From: Candidatus Eremiobacteraceae bacterium
GTDB lineage: Bacteria > Vulcanimicrobiota > Vulcanimicrobiia > Eremiobacterales > Eremiobacteraceae
Length of the DNA: 64,000 nucleotides
Assembly (NCBI GenBank): GCA_036511855.1
Contig: DATCBN010000103.1
Coordinates: 1 to 64,000 of the forward strand
Direction: 5' to 3'
The position numbers and the translations under genes were made by a program. Shown piece by piece: positions 52,933-61,655 of the stretch. Numbering within the stretch: the first letter of the stretch is position 1; every line of letters starts with the position of its first letter. Below the pieces are notes generated by a model. It saw only the letters and a program-made list of their open reading frames with translations. It did not search any database and was not told the DNA's origin.

Positions 52933-54588
52933 CTAGGTATGGACGAAGGAAAGCGGGCGATCTCGGTGCAGGATGAGCCAATCGGCGTGCTCCGAGAGGG
53001 CTTCGTGTCCGAGTTGCTCCAGCACTTTGAGCGGGTCGCCGGTGTGATCGCGCAAGCGCCGCCTCGCGGCATCGAAGACCGTGAACATATGCTGGTAGCG
53101 CCGCGCGTTTTCTGTGAAGCCGCGTTGCTGCTCGTAGAAACGGATCAAGAGCGCGAGCATGCCGCCGAGCGCGAACGGCATCGTGGCCAAATAGGTGAGC
53201 ATGTGGTTCACCTGGGGCTCATGTGCGGCCAGCGCCGCGAGCCAGCCGTGCGAGATCGACCATATCAAGCTCGCGGCGACTGCGGAGATCGCGCCGCCTG
53301 CAGCGACCACGAGAACTGTGGCTCGGTGCGCGCGGGCGAGATGCGCTTCTTCTCGCTTGCCGGCTTTCTCGTAATACTGAAGTTGGTTGTCGATCCACCG
53401 CACGCATTCATCATGCGCCGGTGATTCGTCGGCTCGCGCTGTGCCAACGTCGGTGATCAAGTACGCCGTACGAAGCGCCAGCCGGATCCACGCAAGTTCG
53501 CCTTGTTGCATCTGCAAGTACGACGCTTCCACCAGACGATTCCGCAGGCCGGCGCAATTCCATGTGTACTGCACGCGCAGAGCTTCGGCGATCGCGCGGT
53601 AGTCTTGGTAGCGATTTTCGTAGTCGCTCCGCTTTGCGATCGCGAAGACGACGAGCGCGACGGCGAGAAATCCGACTCTCGCAACGATGCCGGCCCAACT
53701 CGGGATATGAAACGAGCCGTCCGTAGGCAGCACCAACTGCGCGGCGCCGGCGAGTGCGGTCGCGATGTACAGGAGTCTGAGCGACCGCAGCGTTTGCCAT
53801 TGCTGCTCGTTCGCGGCCGCATCGGTACGGTCGCCGAACGCGACGAGCCGGTCCGTTGCCATCGACGCCGGCTCGCGCGCGAGATCTTGATTGAAGCGTT
53901 CGAGGTGGGCGAGCGCGTTCTCGAAGTCTTGCTCGCCGCTCGACCTCCCGGGCGGATTGGCTTTCGCACCGGCGCTTGGGCGCTCCGGGTAGATGTCGAG
54001 CAGCGAATAGCACTGCGCAGGCTGCGGCTGACCGGTGCGAGGCGTGACGATGTGGAAGACCGGCCCGACGTCCGGCATGTACGCGACGAGCGCGTCGCCG
54101 ACCACACTCGGTATGCCGCCTTTGCGAAGCTCGACCACCTGCGCCGTTCCGCCGGGACCGCGCGCGGGTAAACCGTCCCAAAACGCAACGAGCACGTGAC
54201 TGTAGTATGCGATGAAGTCTGCGACGTCGACGTAGTTCTGCGCACGCGACGCGGATTTCCCGACGACGACGATGTCTCGGCATCGTGGGAGCACGCGTCG
54301 AAACCGCTCAAGTTCAGCCGGCGTGAAGTCTTTCTCGTACTCGGGCTGCGGCATCGGCAGACAGCCGAGGACGGGATGTCCGCGCTCGATCGCTTCTTCC
54401 GCCGCGATGAGATCGGCGCCGGCTGCAAGCCCAGAGAGCACGAGCAACTCCATCGATGGATGGCGCTGCTTCAATCGGGTCAGAACTTCGCCGAATCGTT
54501 TGCGCAGCGGTGCTTCCGCGTCCGCCGGAAGATCGCGATGACCGGTGACGCCGACGACGAGCGGCAGCACATCGAACGACGCACTCAT
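52933..54588 (-). CDS. SLOG-domain protein with four membrane helices
   Basis: The 551-residue protein begins with a SLOG (LOG/DprA-like Rossmann) domain: VVGVTGHRDL at 11-20, LSGLAAGADLIAAEEA at 51-66, GCLPMPQPEYEKDF, and a conserved segment ending in VVELRKGGIPSV. Two hydrophobic segments lie around residues 260-310 and two more around 415-480, separated by a helical region rich in Arg and Tyr, like SLATT-type membrane effectors. SLOG domains bind nucleotide-derived ligands in several defence systems. It heads the minus-strand operon, diverging from the patatin gene. ATG at 54588 is preferred; an upstream ATG at 54645 is possible. Confidence 0.8.
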   Translation of the reverse strand: MSASFDVLPLVVGVTGHRDLPADAEAPLRKRFGEVLTRLKQRHPSMELLVLSGLAAGADLIAAEEAIERGHPVLGCLPMPQPEYEKDFTPAELERFRRVLPRCRDIVVVGKSASRAQNYVDVADFIAYYSHVLVAFWDGLPARGPGGTAQVVELRKGGIPSVVGDALVAYMPDVGPVFHIVTPRTGQPQPAQCYSLLDIYPERPSAGAKANPPGRSSGEQDFENALAHLERFNQDLAREPASMATDRLVAFGDRTDAAANEQQWQTLRSLRLLYIATALAGAAQLVLPTDGSFHIPSWAGIVARVGFLAVALVVFAIAKRSDYENRYQDYRAIAEALRVQYTWNCAGLRNRLVEASYLQMQQGELAWIRLALRTAYLITDVGTARADESPAHDECVRWIDNQLQYYEKAGKREEAHLARAHRATVLVVAAGGAISAVAASLIWSISHGWLAALAAHEPQVNHMLTYLATMPFALGGMLALLIRFYEQQRGFTENARRYQHMFTVFDAARRRLRDHTGDPLKVLEQLGHEALSEHADWLILHRDRPLSFVHT

Positions 54589-54694
54589 AGTTTGATAAAT
54601 TGTTAGAAGAGGCCCGCACGCCCTTCCCGAACACGGCTCGAGCATGAAATCGTTTGTGTTCGTGATTATGTTCTTTGGCGGGGAGCGCTCCTAA
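54589..54694. promoter_or_regulatory. Divergent promoter region between SLOG and patatin genes
   Basis: These 106 bases must hold the promoters of both arms. AT-rich stretches TTTGATAAATTGTTA near 54591-54605 and GATTATGTTCTTT near 54664-54676 are candidate -10 areas for the minus and plus sides. GGGGAG before 54695 is the patatin ribosome site. Confidence 0.45.
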
Positions 54695-55897
54695 ATGCCG
54701 GACGCGAACACTCTTCTCGAACGCCGCATCGCGGCACCCGGACCGAAGAAGCTCCTCTCAATCGACGGGGGCGGAATCCGCGGGCTGATCGCGCTCGAGT
54801 TCCTCGCCCGGATCGAGACATTGTTGCGCGAAAAGCTGGGCCGCAGCGATCTGGTGCTGGCGGATTACTTCGACTACGTCGGCGGAACCAGCACGGGCGC
54901 GATCATCGCCACATTCATCTCGCTGGGATTCCCGACGCAGACGATCCTCGAGTTCTACCGCACCGGCGCGCACACCATGTTCGAGCCGTCCAACGTGTTT
55001 TTGCGGCTTGAACGCAAGTTCGGATCCAACACATTCTTGGCCAAACTCTTGAACACCGTCGGCGTGCTGTCATCCTCATCGATGTTCACGCAAGAGGCGC
55101 TCGCAGCGAAGATCAAATCGGTGATCGGACCCGATGGCGACCGCGATGCCACGCTCGGGACGGACAAACTCCGCACGCTTCTGCTCATCGTCATGCGCAA
55201 TGCGTCGACCGATTCACCGTGGCCCGTATCCAATAATCCTCGAGCCAAGTATAACCGGCTCGACCTACCGGACTGCAACTTGAGCCTGCCGCTGTGGCAA
55301 CTCGTCCGCGCGAGCACTGCCGCGCCCGTATTCTTTCCCCCGGAAGTGATGCACGTCGGCGATCAGCAGTTCGTCTTCGTCGACGGCGGCGTGACCGTGT
55401 ACCATAACCCGGCGTTTCTGCTCTTCCTCATGGCGACGCTTCCACCGTATGCAGTGGAGTGGCCGGCGGGCGAAGAGAACTTGCTGTTGGTCTCGGTCGG
55501 TACCGGCACGAGCGAGAACGTGAACCTTCGGCTTCGCGCGCGGGAGATGAACTTGATGTACAACTTGCAGTCGCTGCCCTCCGCGCTCATCCAAGCCGCG
55601 ACCACGGAGCAGGATCTCCTGTGCCGCGTCTTCGGAAAAGCGCGCACGGGTGAAGCGATAGATTCGGAGATCGGCGATCTCGTGGGCAATCGGGCGCCAC
55701 TGGCCGAGAAACTCTTCACGTATTCGCGCTATAACGTCGACCTGTCTCGGCAAGGACTCGACAAACTTGGGTTGAACCGAATCGACGAAAAAGCGGTTCA
55801 GCCGTTTGACATCGCGCATCTCGACGAATTGCAGACCGTCGGTAAGACGGCGGCGAATCGGTGCATTTCTCTTGCCGACTTCGATGGCTTTTCCTGA
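54695..55897 (+). CDS. Patatin-like phospholipase
   Basis: The 400-residue protein has the complete patatin catalytic set: oxyanion loop GGGIRG (25-30), nucleophile Ser66 in GTSTG, and the dyad Asp230 in DGG. Such enzymes hydrolyse membrane phospholipids; the CapV/CD-NTase-associated group is triggered by a cyclic nucleotide and kills the cell. No CD-NTase is encoded here. The TIR and SLOG genes on the other arm could supply and sense a signal, but this is inference. The remainder of the protein is soluble, with no signal peptide or membrane helix. Confidence 0.92.
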   Translation: MPDANTLLERRIAAPGPKKLLSIDGGGIRGLIALEFLARIETLLREKLGRSDLVLADYFDYVGGTSTGAIIATFISLGFPTQTILEFYRTGAHTMFEPSNVFLRLERKFGSNTFLAKLLNTVGVLSSSSMFTQEALAAKIKSVIGPDGDRDATLGTDKLRTLLLIVMRNASTDSPWPVSNNPRAKYNRLDLPDCNLSLPLWQLVRASTAAPVFFPPEVMHVGDQQFVFVDGGVTVYHNPAFLLFLMATLPPYAVEWPAGEENLLLVSVGTGTSENVNLRLRAREMNLMYNLQSLPSALIQAATTEQDLLCRVFGKARTGEAIDSEIGDLVGNRAPLAEKLFTYSRYNVDLSRQGLDKLGLNRIDEKAVQPFDIAHLDELQTVGKTAANRCISLADFDGFS

Positions 55898-55929
55898 TCG
55901 GCGAGGCGAACCGTAGGAGGGCGAGCCCT

Positions 55930-57213
55930 ATGACCCGCAAGGCCTTTTCCATTTTCCTAGCGTGCAGCCTCATCGCAACGGTCGTGACCGGCGCGTCTGG
56001 TGCGTCGAGCCCTTCGCAGCCGCTATCCACCTCCGTCTGCGGCACCGGCGACCTCACCGATATCGTGGCCGTGTACGACTTCGATTCACCGACCTACAAG
56101 AGCGCTCCCCAAACAGTACCCCCGGGCGTGAAGAGCTATTTGGCGCAACTCCTCACCGGCCGGCTCCAGACGTGCGCGGCGCTCGCAGGTCCGGTAGCGT
56201 CCCAAGCGTGTTCGCCCGGCTCCCGCGATTCCGATCCGCACACCCTTTGGATGCAATTGAAGTTCTGCGAAAGTGTTCTGGGGCTGCAACCGCACGCGCG
56301 CCAGCAAGCCCCGCTCGTCGTTGCCCAAGAGCCGACATTCTACGTGGTTCTCGGCGTCGGAGCCGGAAGCGGCGGCGCCCCGGGTGGCCAATCCAGCGGA
56401 GGCGGAGGCAAAAGCGGCGGTGGCGGGGGCGCCACCGGGAGCACGGCGACCGGATCGTCCGTCGACAATCCGGCATATTTTCTGCTCTTCTTGGTCGCCC
56501 AAAAACTCGAGCGCGACGTCTGCCTCCGCAGCGGCATCACGATAAAGGATTGCGACGCGCGACATCCCGTTGCGGTCTTGCCGGAATCCACGTGGAATCT
56601 CGAAGACCTTCGAACGCAATGCGCGGACGACCCGTACGTTGCGAACGACCCCAACGATCCTTACGGTTCGCTGGACGGCCGGAAGCCGGCCGGTCACGGG
56701 ACCCTCGGGGCGGTCGTCCTCAATGGCTCGACGGTCACCGCCGACGGCACATTCGCCGTGGTCACAGTGTACGGCAGCAGCGAAGCGAACTATTCCACGC
56801 AAGTCGTCGAGTGCACGCCACGCAGCGCACCGTTTCTGTCAACGGTGTGGTCGGACAACATCTCAAACGGCAATAAGACCACCGCACTTTCGTTCTTCCC
56901 GATCGCGCTCGCCGGAACGCTTATCGCTGCCCGTTCCGCCGCAAGAGTCGCGACGCTCCCTGCGCCGAATTCGTCAGCGTCGCCGGGCGTGGTGAACAAC
57001 TTCCTCTCGTATCAGACCTCGGTCGCCTTGGGCACCTTCGCGGCCAACACGAGCTCGCTGACACTCGGCAATCCGTCCTCTGGACTTACGTTTCGCCACA
57101 CGTTCGAAGCGTGGGCGGTTTCGTTCGCCGACAACCTCAACGTTTTCTGCGGCCTGCAGCCGTCTCAGGGCGTATGCAAAGCGCTGAAACTTCCGGGCGC
57201 GACGTCGCCGTGA
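55930..57213 (+). CDS. Secreted Gly-rich protein of unknown function
   Basis: The 427-residue protein has a signal peptide (FLACSLIATVVTGASGA), Cys-rich N-terminal part, a Gly/Ser-rich linker (GGQSSGGGGKSGGGGGA and neighbours), and a C-terminal domain without recognisable motifs. Cys pairs such as DVCLRSG with KDCDAR suggest disulfides after export. GGAGG lies nine bases before ATG 55930. It lies 33 bp after the patatin gene on the same strand, so it may be co-transcribed, though its export makes a shared intracellular role doubtful. Confidence 0.65.
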   Translation: MTRKAFSIFLACSLIATVVTGASGASSPSQPLSTSVCGTGDLTDIVAVYDFDSPTYKSAPQTVPPGVKSYLAQLLTGRLQTCAALAGPVASQACSPGSRDSDPHTLWMQLKFCESVLGLQPHARQQAPLVVAQEPTFYVVLGVGAGSGGAPGGQSSGGGGKSGGGGGATGSTATGSSVDNPAYFLLFLVAQKLERDVCLRSGITIKDCDARHPVAVLPESTWNLEDLRTQCADDPYVANDPNDPYGSLDGRKPAGHGTLGAVVLNGSTVTADGTFAVVTVYGSSEANYSTQVVECTPRSAPFLSTVWSDNISNGNKTTALSFFPIALAGTLIAARSAARVATLPAPNSSASPGVVNNFLSYQTSVALGTFAANTSSLTLGNPSSGLTFRHTFEAWAVSFADNLNVFCGLQPSQGVCKALKLPGATSP

Positions 57214-57442
57214 CCGAGCAAAGCCGTTCGAGCCCCGCGGCTAGAATCACAGCCCTCTGTTAGTCGCTCGATAGTTTTGCCGGCCGCCGAACTCAGAGAT
57301 ATCGTGTATTTTGGCGCCGCGCAAGCCTCTCCGACGAATCGCGCTGCTCCGAGATTGCGATGATCGGGCTGCCCACGCAGTGCGGATCCGCAGATAAAGA
57401 ATAGTTTTTCGTGCATGTGCGCTTCGCAAATGCGTCGCTGGA

Positions 57443-58093
57443 CTACATGCCTCCGATAATCCCCATCTTTATGTAGACAGCGCGGCCGTCACGAAAGACT
57501 ACAACTGCGAAATAATTGCTGAACTCCGTGCAGCGCTTCGGCAATGGGCATTTCTTGAGCACAGACAGTGCCGAGTAGTGAGCGTCCAACGATCGTACTG
57601 CAGAGACGGAAATGTCGAGGTCGGTCGCCGCTTGCCGTGGTGTCACTCCAAGTCTCAATCCACGCGCTGACACAACACCGGAAAGGTTCCGTGCTGGAAT
57701 CTTCGATGGAGGCGAAGCCGAGTACGAGATCTGGTCATCCCATCCGCCGTCGTCGTTATAGCCAGTGCCTGCAGCGATGTGGTGAATCGGATCGTACACC
57801 CAACTCGACCCTACGCCGGCAGTCGGAAGCGCGAGCCCAGGATACCCGAGACCATTTTGACCCCGCTTCTTCCATGCTTCGTATGGATTTCGTCCAAAAT
57901 GATCCTCGACCGGTGTCTGTACGGTGAAGAGCAATCCCCCCTGCCATGCTTGTGGTGCGGTGTGCTCGGCCCAGGACGAGAGCGTTTCAAGATTATCCGC
58001 GTTAGCGACGCAGGCGGAAGCAACACCAAGAGCAAGAATGGTCAAGATAACGCGAGCACGCACGTGAGTTGAATTCAGAGTCGCACGAAGCAT
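57443..58093 (-). CDS. Secreted protein of unknown function
   Basis: The product of about 216 residues has a signal peptide (VILTILALGVASACVANA). The mature part has GLLFTVQTPVEDHFGRNP, GYNDDGGWDDQISYSASP and a C-terminal segment with KKCPLPKRCTEFSNYF and VVFRDGRAVYIKMG. The first third resembles a calcium- or ligand-binding loop rich in Asp and Gly, but no family is recognised. AAGGAGG seven bases before the ATG at 58091-58093 sets the start. Confidence 0.65.
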   Translation of the reverse strand: MLRATLNSTHVRARVILTILALGVASACVANADNLETLSSWAEHTAPQAWQGGLLFTVQTPVEDHFGRNPYEAWKKRGQNGLGYPGLALPTAGVGSSWVYDPIHHIAAGTGYNDDGGWDDQISYSASPPSKIPARNLSGVVSARGLRLGVTPRQAATDLDISVSAVRSLDAHYSALSVLKKCPLPKRCTEFSNYFAVVVFRDGRAVYIKMGIIGGM

Positions 58094-58337
58094 ATATAGA
58101 CCTCCTTCAAAACACATCTTTCGGGTACGGGGTCGGCTGGTCTTGCAAGAACTCGAGCGTGAGTACTACTAGGCACTCATACATCTCCCAGACGGTTTCG
58201 TTTCCGTTCAAGTCGTCTTTCAAGACGACATGTGACGAATCTGCGTCACCGGAAAGAATCGAATCATCCCTTCGTTAAGCCCCAGGCTTGACATTTTTTC
58301 CATCGAGCAGCTCACCTACGGACGAAGGAGCACGATC

Positions 58338-58715
58338 GTGCAAGAAGCGCTACCCGCAAACTTTCGAAACAACGAAGACGTCAAGTACGGCTTGTTGCGC
58401 GTTGTCGACATTCCAGCCGAAGTGTCCGCTAACGCGCCCTGGTTCAATCAAACCCTCACGACCGTCGACGATGCCGTCGTTCGTCTGGGACTTTTCCAGG
58501 GGGAGTTCCCATGGCACAAGCATGTCGATCAAGACGAGTTCTTTCTCGTCCTAGACGGCGAAATATCGCTCGACGTTGAGGGTCTCGACAGTGTCGTACT
58601 CACACGACACCAAGGCTTCACCGTACCAAAAGGGACGATGCACCGCCCGCGTTCGCCGCAGCGTTCCGTCGTCCTAATGGTTGAGTCCTTGGGGATCGTT
58701 CCCACTGGCGATTAG
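58338..58715 (+). CDS. Cupin-domain protein
   Basis: The 125-residue single-cupin protein has motif one FPWHKHVDQDEFFLVLDGEI, with His, His and Glu metal ligands, and motif two in FTVPKGTMHRPRS, with the fourth ligand His. It probably binds a divalent metal; small cupins of this kind include isomerases and sugar or oxalate enzymes. GTG 58338 has AAGGAG seven bases before. It stands alone. Confidence 0.9.
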   Translation: MQEALPANFRNNEDVKYGLLRVVDIPAEVSANAPWFNQTLTTVDDAVVRLGLFQGEFPWHKHVDQDEFFLVLDGEISLDVEGLDSVVLTRHQGFTVPKGTMHRPRSPQRSVVLMVESLGIVPTGD

Positions 58716-58930
58716 AAATCAGCTCTAAGGAGTTCGCCAACGTATGGATCCTACCGAGGTTGATGACACCCTCCGGCACCGGACGTTGACCATACGACGA
58801 CCGCGCACGCTGAAATCTTCATGAAACTTTTTTTACCATCAATATCGCGCGGGCAGAGGAGGACGCATACGGTCTACGACTCGAAACGACCGTGACATCT
58901 CGCATTGTCGGCTTTGATCCGGAGGTCATT

Positions 58931-59416
58931 GTGTTTCGAGGAGTAGTGACGGCATCGCTCGTCTCGCTCGCGCTCGTCGGTTGCAGTGCGCAAAGTCTGT
59001 CGCCGCTGCAGCGCGCCGACCCATCGGTCCCGACCTCGCATGCCATCCACGCCGATAGCGGATTCAACGTGCAGCCGCAGCTAGCGGTTCTGAAGTGGAA
59101 TCCCACGTCTATCAAGCTGACCGACGCCGGGCCTTATGTTGCAACAACATTGAAGTCGACAAAGGGCGATACAGTCGTCGTGGATTACGATGACGAATGC
59201 AACTACCGCATCGATTTGGACTTTCATCCAGGTCCGAGCATACACCACGTCGAGACCGACGGATATAATTTCTACGCGTATTCCGGCAAGTCGGGTTCGC
59301 CGGCGTTCCACTGCCTTGTGAATGCGTTGCTCAAAGACGCCGGCGGCAAGGTGATAGCTCACGCCACCTTAGCCGTGACGATCACATATCCCAGAAAGCA
59401 TCAGCACGGCGGCTAA
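58931..59416 (+). CDS. Small lipoprotein of unknown function
   Basis: The 161-residue protein has a lipoprotein signal (VTASLVSLALVGCSAQ). The mature part is beta-rich with KSTKGDTVVVDYDDECNY, FYAYSGKSGSPAFHCL and a His-rich end (KHQHGG); two Cys could form a disulfide. GTG 58931 is the start because GGAGG lies five bases before it; the ATG-like codon further upstream would bury the signal peptide. A strong terminator follows. Confidence 0.75.
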   Translation: MFRGVVTASLVSLALVGCSAQSLSPLQRADPSVPTSHAIHADSGFNVQPQLAVLKWNPTSIKLTDAGPYVATTLKSTKGDTVVVDYDDECNYRIDLDFHPGPSIHHVETDGYNFYAYSGKSGSPAFHCLVNALLKDAGGKVIAHATLAVTITYPRKHQHGG

Positions 59417-59433
59417 GTGCGCCGGTCATGCAA

Positions 59434-59471
59434 AAACGAGTGGGCCGCGTAAGCGGCCCACTCGTTTCTTC
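59434..59471 (+). terminator. Rho-independent terminator after the small lipoprotein
   Basis: AAACGAGTGGGCCGC (59434-59448) pairs perfectly with GCGGCCCACTCGTTT (59453-59467) around GTAA, a 15-bp stem with T residues on the 3' side. It lies 17 bp after the stop codon. Confidence 0.92.
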
Positions 59472-59926
59472 TTGACTATCTACGTCTTGATGACCAAACG
59501 TCGAACCACTTTCAAAAGCTCAGACAACCGCATAGTAAAAAGCGCGATTTCGGCAAGCTCATTTGGAAGACCGTCTCTCCGAAATGGGACTTCGACGATG
59601 CCACGTTCGAGCGCACTGCAGCGTCCTTCAACAACCCGGATCACGTGGACATCGTCATCCATAATTATCGCTGGCGGTTGAGTCTCGCTGAAGGCGAGGC
59701 ACACTACGACGACTTAGAAAAACGACTTGCCGAAACTCCGGTCATCACCGTGCCGACGATCACCATCGCCAGCGATTTCGACGGTGCCAGCGCGGCCGGC
59801 ACAACGTATGCCAAGCTTTTCACGGGCAAATATTCGCACCGGATCTTCAAAGGGGTAGGCCACAATGTGCCTCAAGAAGCTCCGCAAGCGTTTGCCAAGG
59901 CCGTCGTAGACGTCGACAGTTTTTGA
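59472..59926 (+). pseudogene. Alpha/beta-hydrolase, 5'-truncated
   Basis: A continuous frame reads QTSNHFQKL, then FGKLIWKTVSPKWDFDDATF, NNPDHVDIVIHNYRW, ETPVITVPTITIASDFDG and GVGHNVPQEAPQAFAKAV. This is the C-terminal half of an alpha/beta hydrolase: the Asp loop and the final catalytic His (GVGHN) are present, but the nucleophile elbow and roughly the first 130-150 residues are missing. No start codon with a ribosome site is present; the frame begins directly at the terminator of the preceding gene, which suggests a deletion joined the two. Confidence 0.7.
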
Positions 59927-59956
59927 TCGACGTCGGCCGCAGCAGGCGACTCGAGC

Positions 59957-61627
59957 CTACTCGGCCAGCGCCCGGTGCACGAACGAAATGACGATCGATC
60001 CCTCGCCCACCGCCGACGCGACGCGCTTGATGCTGCCGCCTCTAGCATCGCCGACCGCGAACACCCCAGGGAGACTCGCCTCAAGCAGATGCGGAGATCG
60101 TGCGAGCGGCCATCGGGCTGCCGCAAGATCCTCCTGTGACAGCTCCGGACCGGTCTTGATGAACCCGTCCGCATCGAGCGCCACGCAACCGCCGAGCCAG
60201 GCGGTGTTCGGCACCGCTCCCGTCATGAGGAATACGTGTCTGATGGCGTGACTGGTGATCTCACCTGTCAGGTTGTCGCGCCAGCGGACGCGCTCCAGGT
60301 GCGAGTCGCCTTCAAGCGCAACAATTTCGGTGTTCGTCCTCAGATCGATCGTTGGTATCTCTTCGATACGTCGGACCAGATAGCGTGACATGCTTTCCGC
60401 AAGACCGCTCGATCGAACGAGCATGTGAACGCGTCTGGTCGTTTGCGACAAAAATACGGCTGCCTGACCAGCTGAGTTGCCGCCACCGACAACGATTATC
60501 TCATCCCCGCCGCACAACTGCGACTCCATGAATGTAGCGCTGTAGTAAATGCCCGCGCCCTCGAACTTTGCGAGATTCTCGAGAGGCGGCCGGCGGTATT
60601 GCGCGCCGGTGGCGATGATCACTGTGCGTGCTGGAACTGGTGATCCTTCATCGATCCTTATTTCGTACGGCTTCCGTCCACATGCCAGTTCAACCGCTCC
60701 CCTTGCGATGAGGATTTCGGCGCCGAATTTCTGCGCCTGCGAATACGCGCGGCTCGCCAACTCTTGGCCCGAGATGCCCGTTGGAAATCCGAGGTAGTTC
60801 TCGATTCTGGAGCTTGAACCGGCCTGCCCTCCAGGAGAATTGGACTCGATCACCAGCGCATCGAGTCCTTCGGAGGCGGCATACACCGCGGCCGCAAGAC
60901 CTGCAGGTCCGGCTCCGACGATCACCGCGTCCCGCACGTGCGCCTGATCGATGCCTTCGTTGAAACCGAGGCAGTCGGCGATTTGTTGATTGGTGGGATT
61001 GCGCAGCACCGTTGTACTGCGGCAGATGAGCACGGGTATATCGGCGGCTGCGACGTGAAATCGATCGAGCAGATCCTGTACCGCGGTGTCACGCTCGAGA
61101 TCGACGTAGGCGAATGGATGTCCGTTGCGCGTGAGAAATTCTTTTATCCGCAGCGTTCCCGCAGAATATACCGAGCCCACCAATGCAACATCGCTAATGC
61201 CTTGCGCCGCCAACTCCACGCGGCGATAGATGAAGGCGCGCATCAGGATCTCGCTGATGTCGGCATCGGTTTGCACGACACCCAGCAGCTGATCGCGCGT
61301 CAGCTGAATCGCCTCGCCGGACTCGGACACCCGCGCACGCGTCAGCGAGCGGCGACCCGCGATCGTATTGGCCTCGCCCGTGAACTGCCCCGGTCCGTGG
61401 ACGACGACCAGCGTGTCACCGCGGTCCGACGGCCGGATTATCTCAACCTTGCCCGCCCTCACGACGAAGAACGGAATTCCGGAATCGCCGGCCTCGACGA
61501 GAACGTCTCCGCGCTCGATCGGGCGCACCACGCCATGCGTGGCTATATGCGCTATCTGCGCCGGCGTGAGGGTCGGGAACGTGAGCGCCTCTCTCGATGC
61601 GGTCACGCTCGGAGGAATCACTTTCAT
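59957..61627 (-). CDS. FAD-dependent oxidoreductase with N-terminal cyclic-nucleotide-binding domain
   Basis: The 556-residue protein has a cNMP-binding domain (about 15-140: GVVRPIERGDVLVEAGD, FTGEANTIAGRRSLTRARV), a thioredoxin-like stretch, and a thioredoxin-reductase-like FAD/NAD(P) module with VGAGPAGLAAAVYA, IENYLGFP, VVGGGNSAGQAA, and the final GVFAVGDARGG. The CxxC redox pair of thioredoxin reductases is absent; the region has MESQLCGGDEI with one Cys. It is probably a regulated NAD(P)H oxidoreductase with another electron acceptor. The cyclase genes at 22.9 kb could in principle supply its ligand. Confidence 0.88.
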   Translation of the reverse strand: MKVIPPSVTASREALTFPTLTPAQIAHIATHGVVRPIERGDVLVEAGDSGIPFFVVRAGKVEIIRPSDRGDTLVVVHGPGQFTGEANTIAGRRSLTRARVSESGEAIQLTRDQLLGVVQTDADISEILMRAFIYRRVELAAQGISDVALVGSVYSAGTLRIKEFLTRNGHPFAYVDLERDTAVQDLLDRFHVAAADIPVLICRSTTVLRNPTNQQIADCLGFNEGIDQAHVRDAVIVGAGPAGLAAAVYAASEGLDALVIESNSPGGQAGSSSRIENYLGFPTGISGQELASRAYSQAQKFGAEILIARGAVELACGRKPYEIRIDEGSPVPARTVIIATGAQYRRPPLENLAKFEGAGIYYSATFMESQLCGGDEIIVVGGGNSAGQAAVFLSQTTRRVHMLVRSSGLAESMSRYLVRRIEEIPTIDLRTNTEIVALEGDSHLERVRWRDNLTGEITSHAIRHVFLMTGAVPNTAWLGGCVALDADGFIKTGPELSQEDLAAARWPLARSPHLLEASLPGVFAVGDARGGSIKRVASAVGEGSIVISFVHRALAE

Positions 61628-61655
61628 TTCGTAATCATCGATTCATAGCATCGAG

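Noticed and set aside
54695-55897. CBASS operon
   Set aside because: The patatin fits a CBASS effector, but no CD-NTase, Cap2/Cap3 or HORMA gene is in the neighbourhood.
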